This document shows, in pieces, positions 1-8,435 of a stretch of DNA of 64,000 nt. The first letter of the stretch is position 1. Every line of letters begins with the position of its first letter. The DNA comes from Paraburkholderia sp. HP33-1 (GTDB taxonomy: Bacteria; Pseudomonadota; Gammaproteobacteria; Burkholderiales; Burkholderiaceae): the NCBI RefSeq assembly GCF_021390595.1, contig NZ_JAJEJR010000001.1, forward strand, positions 1,426,001 through 1,490,000, read 5' to 3'. The notes under the pieces were generated by a model. The model did no database searches and was not told where the DNA came from. It worked only from the letters and a program-made list of their open reading frames with translations. The position numbers were made by a program, and so were the translations under genes.

Positions 1-217
1 CTCCAACCGATACGTCGGCGCGCACGGCAATCGCACGGCCCCTGGCGCTCTCGATTTCAGCAACGACCTGGGCGGCTTCATCGCCTCGCTGCCGGTAGTT
101 GACGGCGACTGCCGCGCCAGCTGAAGCAAGCGAGATGGCAATCGCGCGTCCGATTCCTCGCGAACTGCCAGTCACCAGGGCGACTCGATTGTTGAGATCG
201 GGTGATAGAGCCGACAC
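1..217 (-). CDS. Short-chain dehydrogenase/reductase, N-terminal part (cut by window edge)
   Basis: Only the first ~72 codons are in the window; the gene runs off the left edge. The read-out shows RVALVTGSSRGIGRAIA, the TGxxxGIG cofactor-binding turn of classical SDR enzymes, then a beta-strand with AVNYRQRG that suggests NADP preference (basic residues after strand 2). The frame contains no ATG; a GTG at 217 is chosen because GGAGG lies five bases upstream. It resembles the 3-oxoacyl-ACP reductase/glucose dehydrogenase type of SDR, but the substrate cannot be known from this piece. It lies 116 bases downstream of the ABM monooxygenase gene on the same strand, so both are probably one unit controlled by the divergent MarR regulator. 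Confidence 0.8.
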   Translation of the reverse strand, partial: MSALSPDLNNRVALVTGSSRGIGRAIAISLASAGAAVAVNYRQRGDEAAQVVAEIESARGRAIAVRADVSVG

Positions 218-333
218 GAAGACCTCCAGTCCCGAAGAAGATGAAACGTCCGGCGGCGGCAGCGCCAACGGCGTAGCGTCGCTGACCGAAACATTACTCC
301 TATTGGCCGGGTTCTTCCTGTTCGATGCGATCG

Positions 334-702
334 CTAAGCGACGCACACGCCCGGAACGGCGACCTTCTGAAACAGGTGTGGAGATGCAACGGCAGTTGAC
401 GGATAGGCGGATATCTTCGATCTGAACTCCGGATGCGTGAACGCAGCTCTGAAATGAGCAGTCGATTCCCAGATCGCGTAGTTGAGGTAGGTCACACTTT
501 CGCCGATGGCCCGATGCAGTTGGGTAGAAATGAACCCCGGTTGCTGTTTCATGAATTGGGCGTCGTCCTGCCATGTCCGTAGAAAATCCTGTTCATCAGC
601 TTGATCGAGCGTGAAGATATTCACGAGCACGACGGGCGCGGCATCGACGGCGAGCTGACGGTCGATGGGGAAGTTGGGGTCCAGCGGGCGCAAGATTGTC
701 AT
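334..702 (-). CDS. Antibiotic biosynthesis monooxygenase (ABM) domain protein
   Basis: Protein of 122 residues with one dimeric alpha-beta-barrel ABM domain: VVLVNIFTL, a helix with DDAQFMKQQPGF, the strand ISTQLHRAI and the conserved YLNYAIWES, where the Trp is typical of the family. Members act as small cofactor-free monooxygenases or heme/quinone-modifying proteins; the substrate is unknown here. The frame could start upstream at 735, but that would put the start inside the inverted-repeat operator (713-745). The ATG at 702 follows GAG ten bases upstream and leaves the operator in the promoter region, so it is preferred. Divergent from the MarR gene at 792, which probably represses it; the downstream SDR gene may be cotranscribed. 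Confidence 0.8.
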   Translation of the reverse strand: MTILRPLDPNFPIDRQLAVDAAPVVLVNIFTLDQADEQDFLRTWQDDAQFMKQQPGFISTQLHRAIGESVTYLNYAIWESTAHFRAAFTHPEFRSKISAYPSTAVASPHLFQKVAVPGVCVA

Positions 703-712
703 GACAAATCTC

Positions 713-745
713 ATTTGGTAATATGTTGACAACAATATGCCAAAT
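713..745. promoter_or_regulatory. Putative MarR operator, imperfect 33-bp inverted repeat
   Basis: Two 16-base arms flank a single A at 729: ATTTGGTAATATGTTG on the left and CAACAATATGCCAAAT on the right. The arms match at 12 of 16 positions when folded (outer ATTTGG and inner TGTTG are exact). It lies between the divergent ABM gene (start 702) and marR (start 792), the usual place for MarR autoregulation. That the MarR protein binds here is inferred from position and symmetry. Confidence 0.65.
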
Positions 746-791
746 CTAGGTGATTGGTGTCATGATGTCAAATTGTTTTTAGGGTGCCATA

Positions 792-1259
792 ATGCCGAAT
801 ATCAAACGCACGCCTGCCGGCGAAACATTGACGAACCTGATTCCTGGTCTGTTCGCACTCAACGGTTACTTGCTGACCGCTGGCGACCGGCTCGTTGAAC
901 CTCTCGGATTAACGAGCGCGCGTTGGCAGGTGTTGGGTGCTGTCATGAGTGCCGTTGTTCCCGAGCCGGTCTCGTGGCTCGCGCGCAGGATGGGCTCGAG
1001 TCGCCAGAATATCCAGCGGATCGCCAACGACCTCGAGACCCAGGGGCTGGTCGCATTCGAGAGCAACCCAAATCACCGCCGCGCTCCGCTGGTCGTGCTG
1101 ACTGACAAGGGCCGTACGGTGTTTGACACTGCAATGCGTTTGCAGGCGCCGTGGGTGAACCGCCTGGCGAAGGGATTGTCGGTCGCCGATGTTGAAAAAG
1201 TTCGGCAAGTCGTGGAATTGCTTTCCCAGAGGCTGGAGGGCGGCGACGACACCGACTAA
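792..1259 (+). CDS. MarR family transcriptional regulator
   Basis: 155 residues, the usual MarR length. A dimerisation helix is followed by the winged helix-turn-helix around residues 50-105: WQVLGAVMSA, then VSWLARRMGSSRQNIQRIANDLETQG as the recognition region, and the wing with NHRRAPLVVLTDKG. The DxRxxxxxLT-type wing motif is kept as HRRAPLVVLT. Starts at ATG after AGGGTG. Family members are dimers that release their palindromic operator on binding a small phenolic or redox ligand. It sits divergently from an ABM monooxygenase and an SDR gene, which suggests control of a detoxification or aromatic/quinone response; the ligand is unknown. Confidence 0.9.
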   Translation: MPNIKRTPAGETLTNLIPGLFALNGYLLTAGDRLVEPLGLTSARWQVLGAVMSAVVPEPVSWLARRMGSSRQNIQRIANDLETQGLVAFESNPNHRRAPLVVLTDKGRTVFDTAMRLQAPWVNRLAKGLSVADVEKVRQVVELLSQRLEGGDDTD

Positions 1260-1294
1260 CGATCCCCAGTGGCTTTTCAGGGCACCTGCGTCTA

Positions 1295-3355
1295 TTACTT
1301 CACGAGCTCCCGCAGACTGTCGACGACCTCGGGGTTGGCCAGCGTGGATACGTCTCCGGGGTCCTGATGGTTCGACAGTGCCGCGAGCACGCGCCGCATG
1401 ATCTTGCCCGAGCGGGTCTTGGGCATGTCCGGAACGATGACCACGCGGTGCGGTTTCGCGATGGCTCCGATCCGGTTGACCACCGAATTTGCGACCTGCC
1501 TGGCAACATCGTCCGAAGCTTGCACGCCGGGCTTCAACGAAACATACAGTTCGGGCACTTTGCCCTTGATCTCGTCGGCGACCGGCACGACCGCCGCTTC
1601 GACGACTTCGGGGACGAGCAGGGCGGCTGACTCGATTTCTTTGGTGCCGAGGCGATGGCCGGCGACGTTGATCACGTCGTCGATGCGACCGAGAATCCGG
1701 AAGTAGCCGTCCGCGGCATCGACGGCACCGTCTCCCGCCATGTAGGGCCAGTCGCGCCAGTCCTTACTGTTGCGATCGCGGCAGTAGCGGGCATAGTACG
1801 TTGACACGTAGCGCTCCGGGGCCTTCCAGATGGTCTGAAACGCACCGGGCCATGGATTGAGAATACAGATGTTGCCGGCCTTGCCGGAGCCGCGTGCAAG
1901 CTCGTTACCCTCGTCGTCGTAAATGACCGGATGAATGCCAGGTATTCCCGGACCGGCACTGCCGGGCTTCATCTTGTGCAACGCCGGCACGGTGCTGCAA
2001 AGGAACCCGCCCGTTTCAGTTTGCCACCACGTATCGACGATGACGGCCTCACCCTTGCCGACAGACTGGTGATACCACTTCCAGACTTCCGGCTCGATGG
2101 GTTCGCCCACGGTCGTCATGTGCTTGAAGTGATAGTTGTACCTGGCGGGTTCGTCGGGGCCGCTGCGCCGCAGGGCCCGGATCGCGGTCGGCGAGGTGTG
2201 GAAGATGTTGACGCCGAGATCTTCGGCAATTCGCCAGGGGCGCCCGGCATCGGGATAGACGGGCACGCCTTCATACACGACCGTCGAGGCCGCGAGCGCG
2301 AGCGGGCCATAGACAATGTATGAATGACCGGTAATCCAGCCGATGTCGGCCATACACCAATACACGTCCTCGGGGTGGATGTCCTGGATGTATTTCGATG
2401 TCCAGGCGACGTAGGCGAGGTAGCCTCCAATGGCGTGCTGGCATCCCTTGGGGCGCCCCGTGGTGCCGCTCGAATACATGAGAAATAGCGGTGCCTCCGC
2501 GGGCATCTGCACGGGCTCGACACGCTTGCCTCGGAACGCCTTGAGGGCGTCGTTGACGATGACATCGCGTTCATCCACCAGCTTCGTCGGACTCGAATAC
2601 TTGCCGGGATACCGCTGCCAGATCAGAAGCTTCTCGACCTGGTGACCCTTCCCGGCAGCTTCGGCGAATGCGGTGTCGGCTTTTTCCTTGTGATCGGTCA
2701 GCTTGCCGCCACGCCAGTAAGCGTCCATCGTAATCAGCAGGCGGCTCTCCGAATCGAGGATGCGGTCGGCGCACGCCGCTCCGCTGAAGCCGCTAAATAC
2801 CTGCGAGTGAATCACCCCGAGCCGGGCGCAGGCGAGCATCGTGATGGGCAGCTCCGCCACCATAGGCATATGGAGAGTGACCCGGTCACCGGCTTTCAGG
2901 CCGCAGAAGTCGCGTAGCATGGCCGCGAACTCGCTTACGCGGACGTAAAGCTCCTGGTAGGTGACATGCTGGACCGTCTCGTCCTCGGGCTCCGGCACGA
3001 AATGGATCGCGGCCTTGTTCCGGTAAGCGGCGAGGTGGCGATCCACGCAGTTGTAGCAGGCATTGATCCGGCCACCGACGAACCAGCGCCAGAATGGCGG
3101 ATTGCTCGCGTCGAACGTCGTCTCCCAGTACTTGTACCAGTCGAGAAGGTCTGCGAACTCCTTGAAGCACTCGGGGATCTTGTCGAGAGAGAAGCGTGCG
3201 AACACGCCCGCGTCGGTCAGATTGGCCTGGCCGATGAACGAGGCGGGCGGCAGGAAATAATCCTCTTCAGGCCAGTGCACGGCGATTTGCGCCTCGGAAA
3301 CCTCGACCGTTTGTTGCTCTGCGGGAGCGCGGCGCGATGACTTGTCTCGTGACAT
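1295..3355 (-). CDS. acsA: Acetate--CoA ligase (AMP-forming) family enzyme
   Basis: 686 residues, close to the length of acetyl-CoA synthetase. The enzyme activates acetate (possibly propionate) to the acyl-adenylate and transfers it to CoA in the cytoplasm. Visible motifs: adenylate-binding P-loop YSSGTTGRPKG (about 294-304), DTWWQTETGG (441-450) whose Trp limits the acyl pocket to short acids, the hinge GRIDDVINVAGHRLG (556-570), and PKTRSGKIMRR with the catalytic, acetylatable Lys at about 651. The ATG at 3355 is chosen over one 36 bases upstream because AAGGAGG lies eight bases before it. It stands alone between the MarR and ACT genes. Propionyl-CoA synthetase is the main alternative. Confidence 0.88.
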   Translation of the reverse strand: MSRDKSSRRAPAEQQTVEVSEAQIAVHWPEEDYFLPPASFIGQANLTDAGVFARFSLDKIPECFKEFADLLDWYKYWETTFDASNPPFWRWFVGGRINACYNCVDRHLAAYRNKAAIHFVPEPEDETVQHVTYQELYVRVSEFAAMLRDFCGLKAGDRVTLHMPMVAELPITMLACARLGVIHSQVFSGFSGAACADRILDSESRLLITMDAYWRGGKLTDHKEKADTAFAEAAGKGHQVEKLLIWQRYPGKYSSPTKLVDERDVIVNDALKAFRGKRVEPVQMPAEAPLFLMYSSGTTGRPKGCQHAIGGYLAYVAWTSKYIQDIHPEDVYWCMADIGWITGHSYIVYGPLALAASTVVYEGVPVYPDAGRPWRIAEDLGVNIFHTSPTAIRALRRSGPDEPARYNYHFKHMTTVGEPIEPEVWKWYHQSVGKGEAVIVDTWWQTETGGFLCSTVPALHKMKPGSAGPGIPGIHPVIYDDEGNELARGSGKAGNICILNPWPGAFQTIWKAPERYVSTYYARYCRDRNSKDWRDWPYMAGDGAVDAADGYFRILGRIDDVINVAGHRLGTKEIESAALLVPEVVEAAVVPVADEIKGKVPELYVSLKPGVQASDDVARQVANSVVNRIGAIAKPHRVVIVPDMPKTRSGKIMRRVLAALSNHQDPGDVSTLANPEVVDSLRELVK

Positions 3356-3635
3356 GGCAGTTCCTCCTTGCTTCCAGGTGCCCCGGGACACGCGGTGTCC
3401 CGCGCTACCCGCGGCAGCGCGTCGATTGACTTTGTCTCATGGGTCTGGGTGTCAGGCGTGACAGTGCGTGCGCTGCATAACGAATTTAAGGCCAGCGCGG
3501 TTGCAATGCCAAGCAACGAATTCCCTGCCAAAGAGCTGCCTGCTGACGACTCTGGCGCGACGACGCCCGTTGACTTGCCGGTCGGTCAGCCCTGAACTAG
3601 ATTTTCATTGAGGTTCATCAAACGGGAGAGGCGCC

Positions 3636-4058
3636 ATGGATCTGCTCGTTGAACGTGTCGATGTCTGGGCGGCCACCATCGAGGATAGGCCCGGTGGTCT
3701 CGGCGAAGCGTTAAGTGTCCTGCGAGATGCCGGAGCGGACCTGCAATTCATCGTCTCCCGTCGAACTGCGGAAGCGCCCGGGAAGGCAGTCGTGTTTCTC
3801 GCGCCGCTTCAGAACGACCGGGAAATCCGGGCCGCCTCGCAGGTAGGGTTCAACGTCACCCCGAGTCTTCACTCGGTGCGTGTGATGGGCTCTGACCGGC
3901 CGGGCATCATGGCAGAGCTGGCGCAAAAGTTGGCTGCGGGGGGAGTCAACCTCCGCGGCGTTTCGGCTGCCGCTATCGGCACGCAGTTCGTTGCCTACCT
4001 CGCAATGGACGCGCTAGGTGACGCGATTCGTGCAATCGAGATTTTGCAGCAGGCCTAG
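3636..4058 (+). CDS. Two-ACT-domain protein
   Basis: 140 residues made of two ACT-like regulatory units: residues 1-65 (DVWAATIEDRPGGLGEAL, with the ligand-binding RPGGL turn) and 70-140 (HSVRVMGSDRPGIMAELAQ, with DRPGI). ACT domains bind amino acids and related small ligands; no catalytic domain is present, so this is probably a small sensor or regulatory subunit. GGGAGAGG lies just before the ATG. It is divergent from the acetyl-CoA synthetase gene with about 280 bases between and convergent with the DUF1989 gene. No partner enzyme is evident nearby. Confidence 0.75.
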   Translation: MDLLVERVDVWAATIEDRPGGLGEALSVLRDAGADLQFIVSRRTAEAPGKAVVFLAPLQNDREIRAASQVGFNVTPSLHSVRVMGSDRPGIMAELAQKLAAGGVNLRGVSAAAIGTQFVAYLAMDALGDAIRAIEILQQA

Positions 4059-4083
4059 CACGTTGCGCTGCCGACGCTCCGAA

Positions 4084-4929
4084 CTACTCCCAGTCAGGCT
4101 GCTGCAACGTCATACCATGCTGCCCTTTGTAAGCCGCCACAGGTGGCTGCGACCATCCGGCGAGCAATTGCGGCGCGATGCGATAAACGTCGACGCCGAG
4201 CGGCCGACACACTTCGAGCGGATCTCGCGCATCGGGGCCCCACATCGGCACCGAAAGATCGCCCCCCGGACATGTCGATAGCGCGCACAGCAAATCGATC
4301 TCGGCGAAGAACTCCAGATAATCGCCCTTTTTTGCGGGGCATGCTTTCATGAAGTACTTGTCCTCGAGATTCAAACCGGTGCACTGGAATACGTTCAGCA
4401 CATCGTGGACGTCGTACTCGGTCAGGCCATACGGCGCAATGGCGCGCGTCAGGTTCGAATGGCAATGGAAATGGAAGTCTTCCCCCGTCAGCATGCGGTT
4501 CACGTAGGGATCGCAACGGGTGCCAAGCAGATCATGCACGCGTCCCCCGTGCTCGTCGGTACCATAGTTCGCGAGGCTGTCGTCGGTGATCGTCACCATC
4601 GGGCGCAGGAACGGCAGCGTCGACCACAACCGGTCGAACGTGCTCACATGCGCTGCCTGAAGCTGACGTGTGCGCGACGCCCACATCCGTTCGCGCGGAT
4701 TGTGCTGGTTCCAGATGTTGAGGTCCGCAACCTGCGGTCCTTCGATCGTCACAATGCGGAACACGTGGCCAGCGGGCACAGTCCACGCCCGGCCCGAGCG
4801 GATCGGAACAACGATCGACTCGATCAGCTCGCGGCTAGCCTGTTCGGTCGCGATTCGTCTGTAGAAGTCTTTGTCGACATCGAGCGCGGAGCCTTTTGTC
4901 GATTGATATGCGGCAGGGTAGTTCAACAT
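4084..4929 (-). CDS. DUF1989 family protein (urea carboxylase-associated type)
   Basis: 281 residues when started at 4929. The family signature appears as IRSGRAWTVPAGHVFRI near residue 45, DLNIWN, an HCHSN stretch with possible metal-binding His/Cys, VLNVFQCTGL and CPAKKGDYLEFFAEID. Family members sit with urea carboxylase and amino-acid or nucleobase transport genes; no reaction is established that I can name. An ATG at 4977 overlaps the stop of the upstream ABC ATPase gene (ATGA), but the ATG at 4929 has AAGGAG seven bases upstream and is preferred. It is the last gene of the transporter operon 8410-4084, so its substrate is probably what the transporter imports. Confidence 0.75.
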   Translation of the reverse strand: MLNYPAAYQSTKGSALDVDKDFYRRIATEQASRELIESIVVPIRSGRAWTVPAGHVFRIVTIEGPQVADLNIWNQHNPRERMWASRTRQLQAAHVSTFDRLWSTLPFLRPMVTITDDSLANYGTDEHGGRVHDLLGTRCDPYVNRMLTGEDFHFHCHSNLTRAIAPYGLTEYDVHDVLNVFQCTGLNLEDKYFMKACPAKKGDYLEFFAEIDLLCALSTCPGGDLSVPMWGPDARDPLEVCRPLGVDVYRIAPQLLAGWSQPPVAAYKGQHGMTLQQPDWE

Positions 4930-4973
4930 AAGGTCGCTCCTTGAAAAAGCGGTCAGCGTACGCGCCTTGCCTG

Positions 4974-5705
4974 TCATGCCGCCGCCGACGCACTCCCACC
5001 CAGATACGCGGTACGAACCCGGCTGTCCTGTGCCAGTTCCCGCGCCGCGCCCGACAGCACCACGCTGCCGCTTTCCAGCACATAGGCGCGGTGTGCGATG
5101 CGAAGAGCCTGCCTGACGTTCTGTTCGACAAGCAGCACCGAAGTGCCTTCGCTACAGATGTCGGCGATCATGCCGAAGATCGCGCGCACCAGTTTCGGCG
5201 CGAGTCCCATCGAGGGCTCATCCAGCAATACGAGTTTCGGCTTGAGCATCAACGCACGCGCGATCGCAAGCATCTGCTGTTCGCCGCCGCTGAGCGTTCC
5301 GGCCAACTGGCCGCGACGCTCGCGAAGCCGCGGGAAGGTCTGGTAGAGCACGGCAATGCGGCTCTCGAGCGCAGCCGCGTCGCTTCGCAACAGGTAACCG
5401 CCAAGCCTCAGATTCTCTTCGACGCTCAACGCGCCGAACATCCGCCGCCCCTCCGGCACATGCCCAATGCCGAGTGCGACGATCTGATGCGCCTGCAGCC
5501 CCGTCAGTGGCCGCCCCGAAAGCGCGATCCTTCCGGCGCGCGAGCGGATCAGACCCGAGATGGTTCTAAGCGTCGTGGTCTTGCCCGCGCCATTGGCGCC
5601 GAGCAACGCCACGATTTCGCCGGGCCGCACATCGAGCGAGACGCCATGCAGCGCCTCGATGTTGCCGTAACTCACGCGTAGATCGCGAACCTCTAGGAGT
5701 TCCAC
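4974..5705 (-). CDS. HAAT-type ABC transporter ATP-binding protein (LivF-like)
   Basis: 243 residues, the LivF length. Walker A GANGAGKTT is near residue 36, the signature LSGGEQQ near 140 and Walker B KLVLLDEPS near 158, followed by the switch His region and LLVEQNVRQAL. GLAPKLV after the Walker B is typical of the LivF subgroup. It hydrolyses ATP to power import of branched-chain amino acids or other amides/amino acids together with the fused permease-ATPase and LivH-like permease. The start is GTG at 5705, preceded by GGGGAGA, and overlaps the previous gene by 13 bases, so translation is coupled. Confidence 0.92.
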   Translation of the reverse strand: MELLEVRDLRVSYGNIEALHGVSLDVRPGEIVALLGANGAGKTTTLRTISGLIRSRAGRIALSGRPLTGLQAHQIVALGIGHVPEGRRMFGALSVEENLRLGGYLLRSDAAALESRIAVLYQTFPRLRERRGQLAGTLSGGEQQMLAIARALMLKPKLVLLDEPSMGLAPKLVRAIFGMIADICSEGTSVLLVEQNVRQALRIAHRAYVLESGSVVLSGAARELAQDSRVRTAYLGGSASAAA

Positions 5706-7507
5706 AGCGACTTCTCCCCGTTGGCGGCATCGTCGGCCGCATCGTCTTCTTCGGCTGTGCCGAGATAGGCGTCGATCACCCGTTGATCACTCTGGATCTG
5801 CACCGGCGGCCCTTCAGCGATGATCACGCCATGATCCATCACGATGATCCGGTCCGACACGCCCATCACCAGCGTCATGTCGTGTTCGATCAGCAATACC
5901 GTGACGCCCAGCCCGCGGATGCGCCGGATCAGGTCCATCAGCGCCTGCTTTTCGGTCGGATTCATGCCGGCCGCTGGCTCGTCCAGCAACAGCAGGCGCG
6001 GATTGCTGGCTAGCGCGCGGGCGATTTCGAGCCGCCGCTGATCGCCGTAGGGCAAATCGGCTGCGTATTCGCTCGCGCGACCGGAAAGCCCGACCATCGC
6101 GAGCCAGCGCATGCCTTGCGACTCGTGTTCGGCCGCTTCGGCATGCGCAGACGGCATGCCCACCAGTTCGGCGACAAGCGGCGTGCGCAACTGGTGGTCC
6201 ATGCCCGTCAGTACGTTCTCGAACGCGCTCATGTGTCCAAACAGGCGAATGCCCTGAAACGTACGGGCGATACCGCGATGCACGTTGCGGTGCGGCGCGC
6301 CGCCGCCGAGGGGAGACCCGCACCAGAAGATGCGTCCCGCGCTCGGGCGGATCACGCCGGTCAGGCAGTTGAAAACTGTCGTCTTGCCCGCGCCGTTTGG
6401 ACCGATGAGCGCGAGAATTTCGCCGCTGCGAACGACGAAGCCGATTCCGCCGATGGCCAGCACGCCGCCGAAGCGGCACACCAGGTCCCGAACCTCGAGC
6501 AGTGTTTCGCCCTCCCGGACCTCGACCGTCGGCGCGGGTGGAGCCGGCTCGCCTGCCGGATGCGTGCGCGGCATCGCGCGTTTCGTGCGCACGGGCCATA
6601 AGCCCTGTGGCCGCAGCAACATCAGAGCCACGAGTGCGACCGCAAATCCGAAGATGCGCCAGAGGTTCAGAAAACGCAGCAACTCCGGCACGCCGGCGAC
6701 GATAACCGCGCCGAGAATCACCCCGGGAATGCTGCCGCGCCCGCCGAGGACGACGACGATAAGAATCGTCACGGACTGAAGATAGGTGAAACCGGTAGGA
6801 TCGATGGTGCCGAAGCGCGCGGCGAACAGGCTTCCGCCGATCCCGCCGATCAGCGCACCCATCACGTACGCGAGCAGCTTGACGCGCAAGGTCGGGACGC
6901 CGACCGCCTCGGCTGCCGCTTCGTCTTCGCGAATGCTGGTCCACGCGCGCCCGAGCCTCGACTGGCCGAGCCGGATGGCGAACAGCAGCACGACGAGGAA
7001 GAACGCCATGCCCAGTTCGTAGACCGCCTGCGGTGAACTGATTTCATAGCCGAACAGACTGGGGCTCGCAATGCCGTAGATGCCATTCGGTCCGCCCGTG
7101 ATCTCGAGATTGGTCGCAATGATGCGGGTGATCTCGCCGAAGCCGAGCGTGACGATCGCCAGATAGTCGCTGCGCAGCCGCAGCGTCGGGTAGCCGATCA
7201 CGATCCCTGACACGCCGGCAATCGCCAGACTGAACGGCAGCGTCGCCCAGAACGAGAAATGCAGCAGCGTCTGGAGCAGTGCCGTCGTATAGGCGCCGAT
7301 CGCGAAGAATGCCGCATAGCCCAGGTCCAGCAGTCCCGCATAGCCAACGACGATGTTCAGGCCAAGGCCGAGGATCGAGTAGGTAATGATCGTGAGCGCG
7401 ACGTTGACGAGGTAGCCGCTCGCGAACGCGGGCAGCGCGACGGCTGCCGCCAGCAGGCCGATGACGACAGGCACGGGCCAACGCGGCAGGAAAGCCGGCG
7501 CGCGCAT
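5693..7507 (-). CDS. Fused HAAT permease-ATPase (LivM-LivG fusion)
   Basis: 604 residues joining two usually separate subunits. Residues ~1-300 are a LivM-like permease with about 8-10 hydrophobic segments and the cytoplasmic EDEAAAEAVGV loop that contacts the ATPase. A proline-rich linker (about 300-335, HPAGEPAPPAPTVE) leads to a LivG-like ATPase with Walker [10 protein letters not shown] near 367-375, signature region LPYGDQRRLEIARAL, Walker B LLLLDEPAAGMNPTEK and LIEHDM. The frame is continuous with no sign of sequencing error. LivM-LivG fusions are known in Burkholderiaceae. It starts three bases after the LivH-like gene stop, inside one operon. Confidence 0.92.
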   Translation of the reverse strand: MRAPAFLPRWPVPVVIGLLAAAVALPAFASGYLVNVALTIITYSILGLGLNIVVGYAGLLDLGYAAFFAIGAYTTALLQTLLHFSFWATLPFSLAIAGVSGIVIGYPTLRLRSDYLAIVTLGFGEITRIIATNLEITGGPNGIYGIASPSLFGYEISSPQAVYELGMAFFLVVLLFAIRLGQSRLGRAWTSIREDEAAAEAVGVPTLRVKLLAYVMGALIGGIGGSLFAARFGTIDPTGFTYLQSVTILIVVVLGGRGSIPGVILGAVIVAGVPELLRFLNLWRIFGFAVALVALMLLRPQGLWPVRTKRAMPRTHPAGEPAPPAPTVEVREGETLLEVRDLVCRFGGVLAIGGIGFVVRSGEILALIGPNGAGKTTVFNCLTGVIRPSAGRIFWCGSPLGGGAPHRNVHRGIARTFQGIRLFGHMSAFENVLTGMDHQLRTPLVAELVGMPSAHAEAAEHESQGMRWLAMVGLSGRASEYAADLPYGDQRRLEIARALASNPRLLLLDEPAAGMNPTEKQALMDLIRRIRGLGVTVLLIEHDMTLVMGVSDRIIVMDHGVIIAEGPPVQIQSDQRVIDAYLGTAEEDDAADDAANGEKSLWNS

Positions 7508-7510
7508 TGG

Positions 7511-8410
7511 CTACATCCTCTCGACGACGCGTTCGCCGAACAGGCCCGTCGGCTTGATCACGAGCACGGCGATCAGCACACCGAACACGAAGACATCCGT
7601 CCATTGCGACGACACATAGCCTGCGCCGAACGCTTCGAGCAGACCGATCAGGAAGCCGCCCGCCATGGCGCCCGGAATGTTGCCGATGCCGCCCAGAACC
7701 GCCGCGGTAAACGCGCGCAGACCGAGCACGAAGCCCATGAAAAAGTTGATCTGCGTGTAAAAAAGACCCTCCATCACGCCCGCGACGGCAGCGAGCACGG
7801 AGCCGATGAAGAAGGTGAGTTGAATGAGCCGTTCGACATTGATGCCCATCAGGCGTGCCGCATCCTGATCGATGGCGAGCGCGCGCATCGCGGTGCCGAG
7901 GAACGTGTAGTGCACGAAGAAATAGAGACACAGCATCAGCACGAAGCTGGCGACGATGATACCGATCTGCGCAAACGTGATCCGCACTTCGAGCAGATTC
8001 AGCCCTGCCTGGGTGAGCAGGTGCGGATAGGTCCTGAAGCCAGCGCCATAGCTCAGCAACACGGCGTTTTCGAGCACCAGCGACATGCCCAGCGCGGTAA
8101 TCAGAATCGACAGCCGCGGTGCGCGCAGCAGCGGCTGATAGGCGACACGCGCGATGGCGACGCCGAGCACCCCCGTCACCACCGCCGCCGCCACGAAAGC
8201 AGCGGCCAGTGCGAACGCAAGCGGCAACTGCGCGCTCGCGAGCGTCGCGAGGCTCGTCCATCCGACGAACGCGCCGACCATGAACAGGTCGCCGTGCGCA
8301 AAGTTGATCAGCCGGATGATGCCGTAGACCATCGTGTAACCGAGGGCCACGAGCGCATAGAACGAACCGATTGTCAGCCCTTCGACGACGAACTGGAAAA
8401 AGGTGCTCAT
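7511..8410 (-). CDS. HAAT-type ABC transporter permease (LivH-like)
   Basis: 299 residues with about eight membrane segments. Family motifs are GSFYALVALGYTMVYGIIRLINFAHGD near the N-terminus and AVLGGIGNIPGAMAGG near residue 240, both hallmarks of LivH permeases. It forms the inner-membrane channel with the LivM half of the fused protein encoded immediately downstream. It lies 25 bases downstream of the binding-protein gene. Substrate class (branched-chain amino acid, amide, urea, aromatic acid) cannot be read from the permease. Confidence 0.92.
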   Translation of the reverse strand: MSTFFQFVVEGLTIGSFYALVALGYTMVYGIIRLINFAHGDLFMVGAFVGWTSLATLASAQLPLAFALAAAFVAAAVVTGVLGVAIARVAYQPLLRAPRLSILITALGMSLVLENAVLLSYGAGFRTYPHLLTQAGLNLLEVRITFAQIGIIVASFVLMLCLYFFVHYTFLGTAMRALAIDQDAARLMGINVERLIQLTFFIGSVLAAVAGVMEGLFYTQINFFMGFVLGLRAFTAAVLGGIGNIPGAMAGGFLIGLLEAFGAGYVSSQWTDVFVFGVLIAVLVIKPTGLFGERVVERM

Positions 8411-8435
8411 GGCCGCAACGGATACGCCGCCGTGC

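Noticed and set aside
99..425. 108-codon plus-strand frame
   Set aside because: It lies across the minus-strand SDR and ABM genes, which match known families; codon content is that of a shadow frame.
1367..3340. Several long plus-strand frames across the acetyl-CoA synthetase gene
   Set aside because: Typical GC-rich antisense open frames without family resemblance, while the minus-strand frame carries all AMP-ligase motifs.
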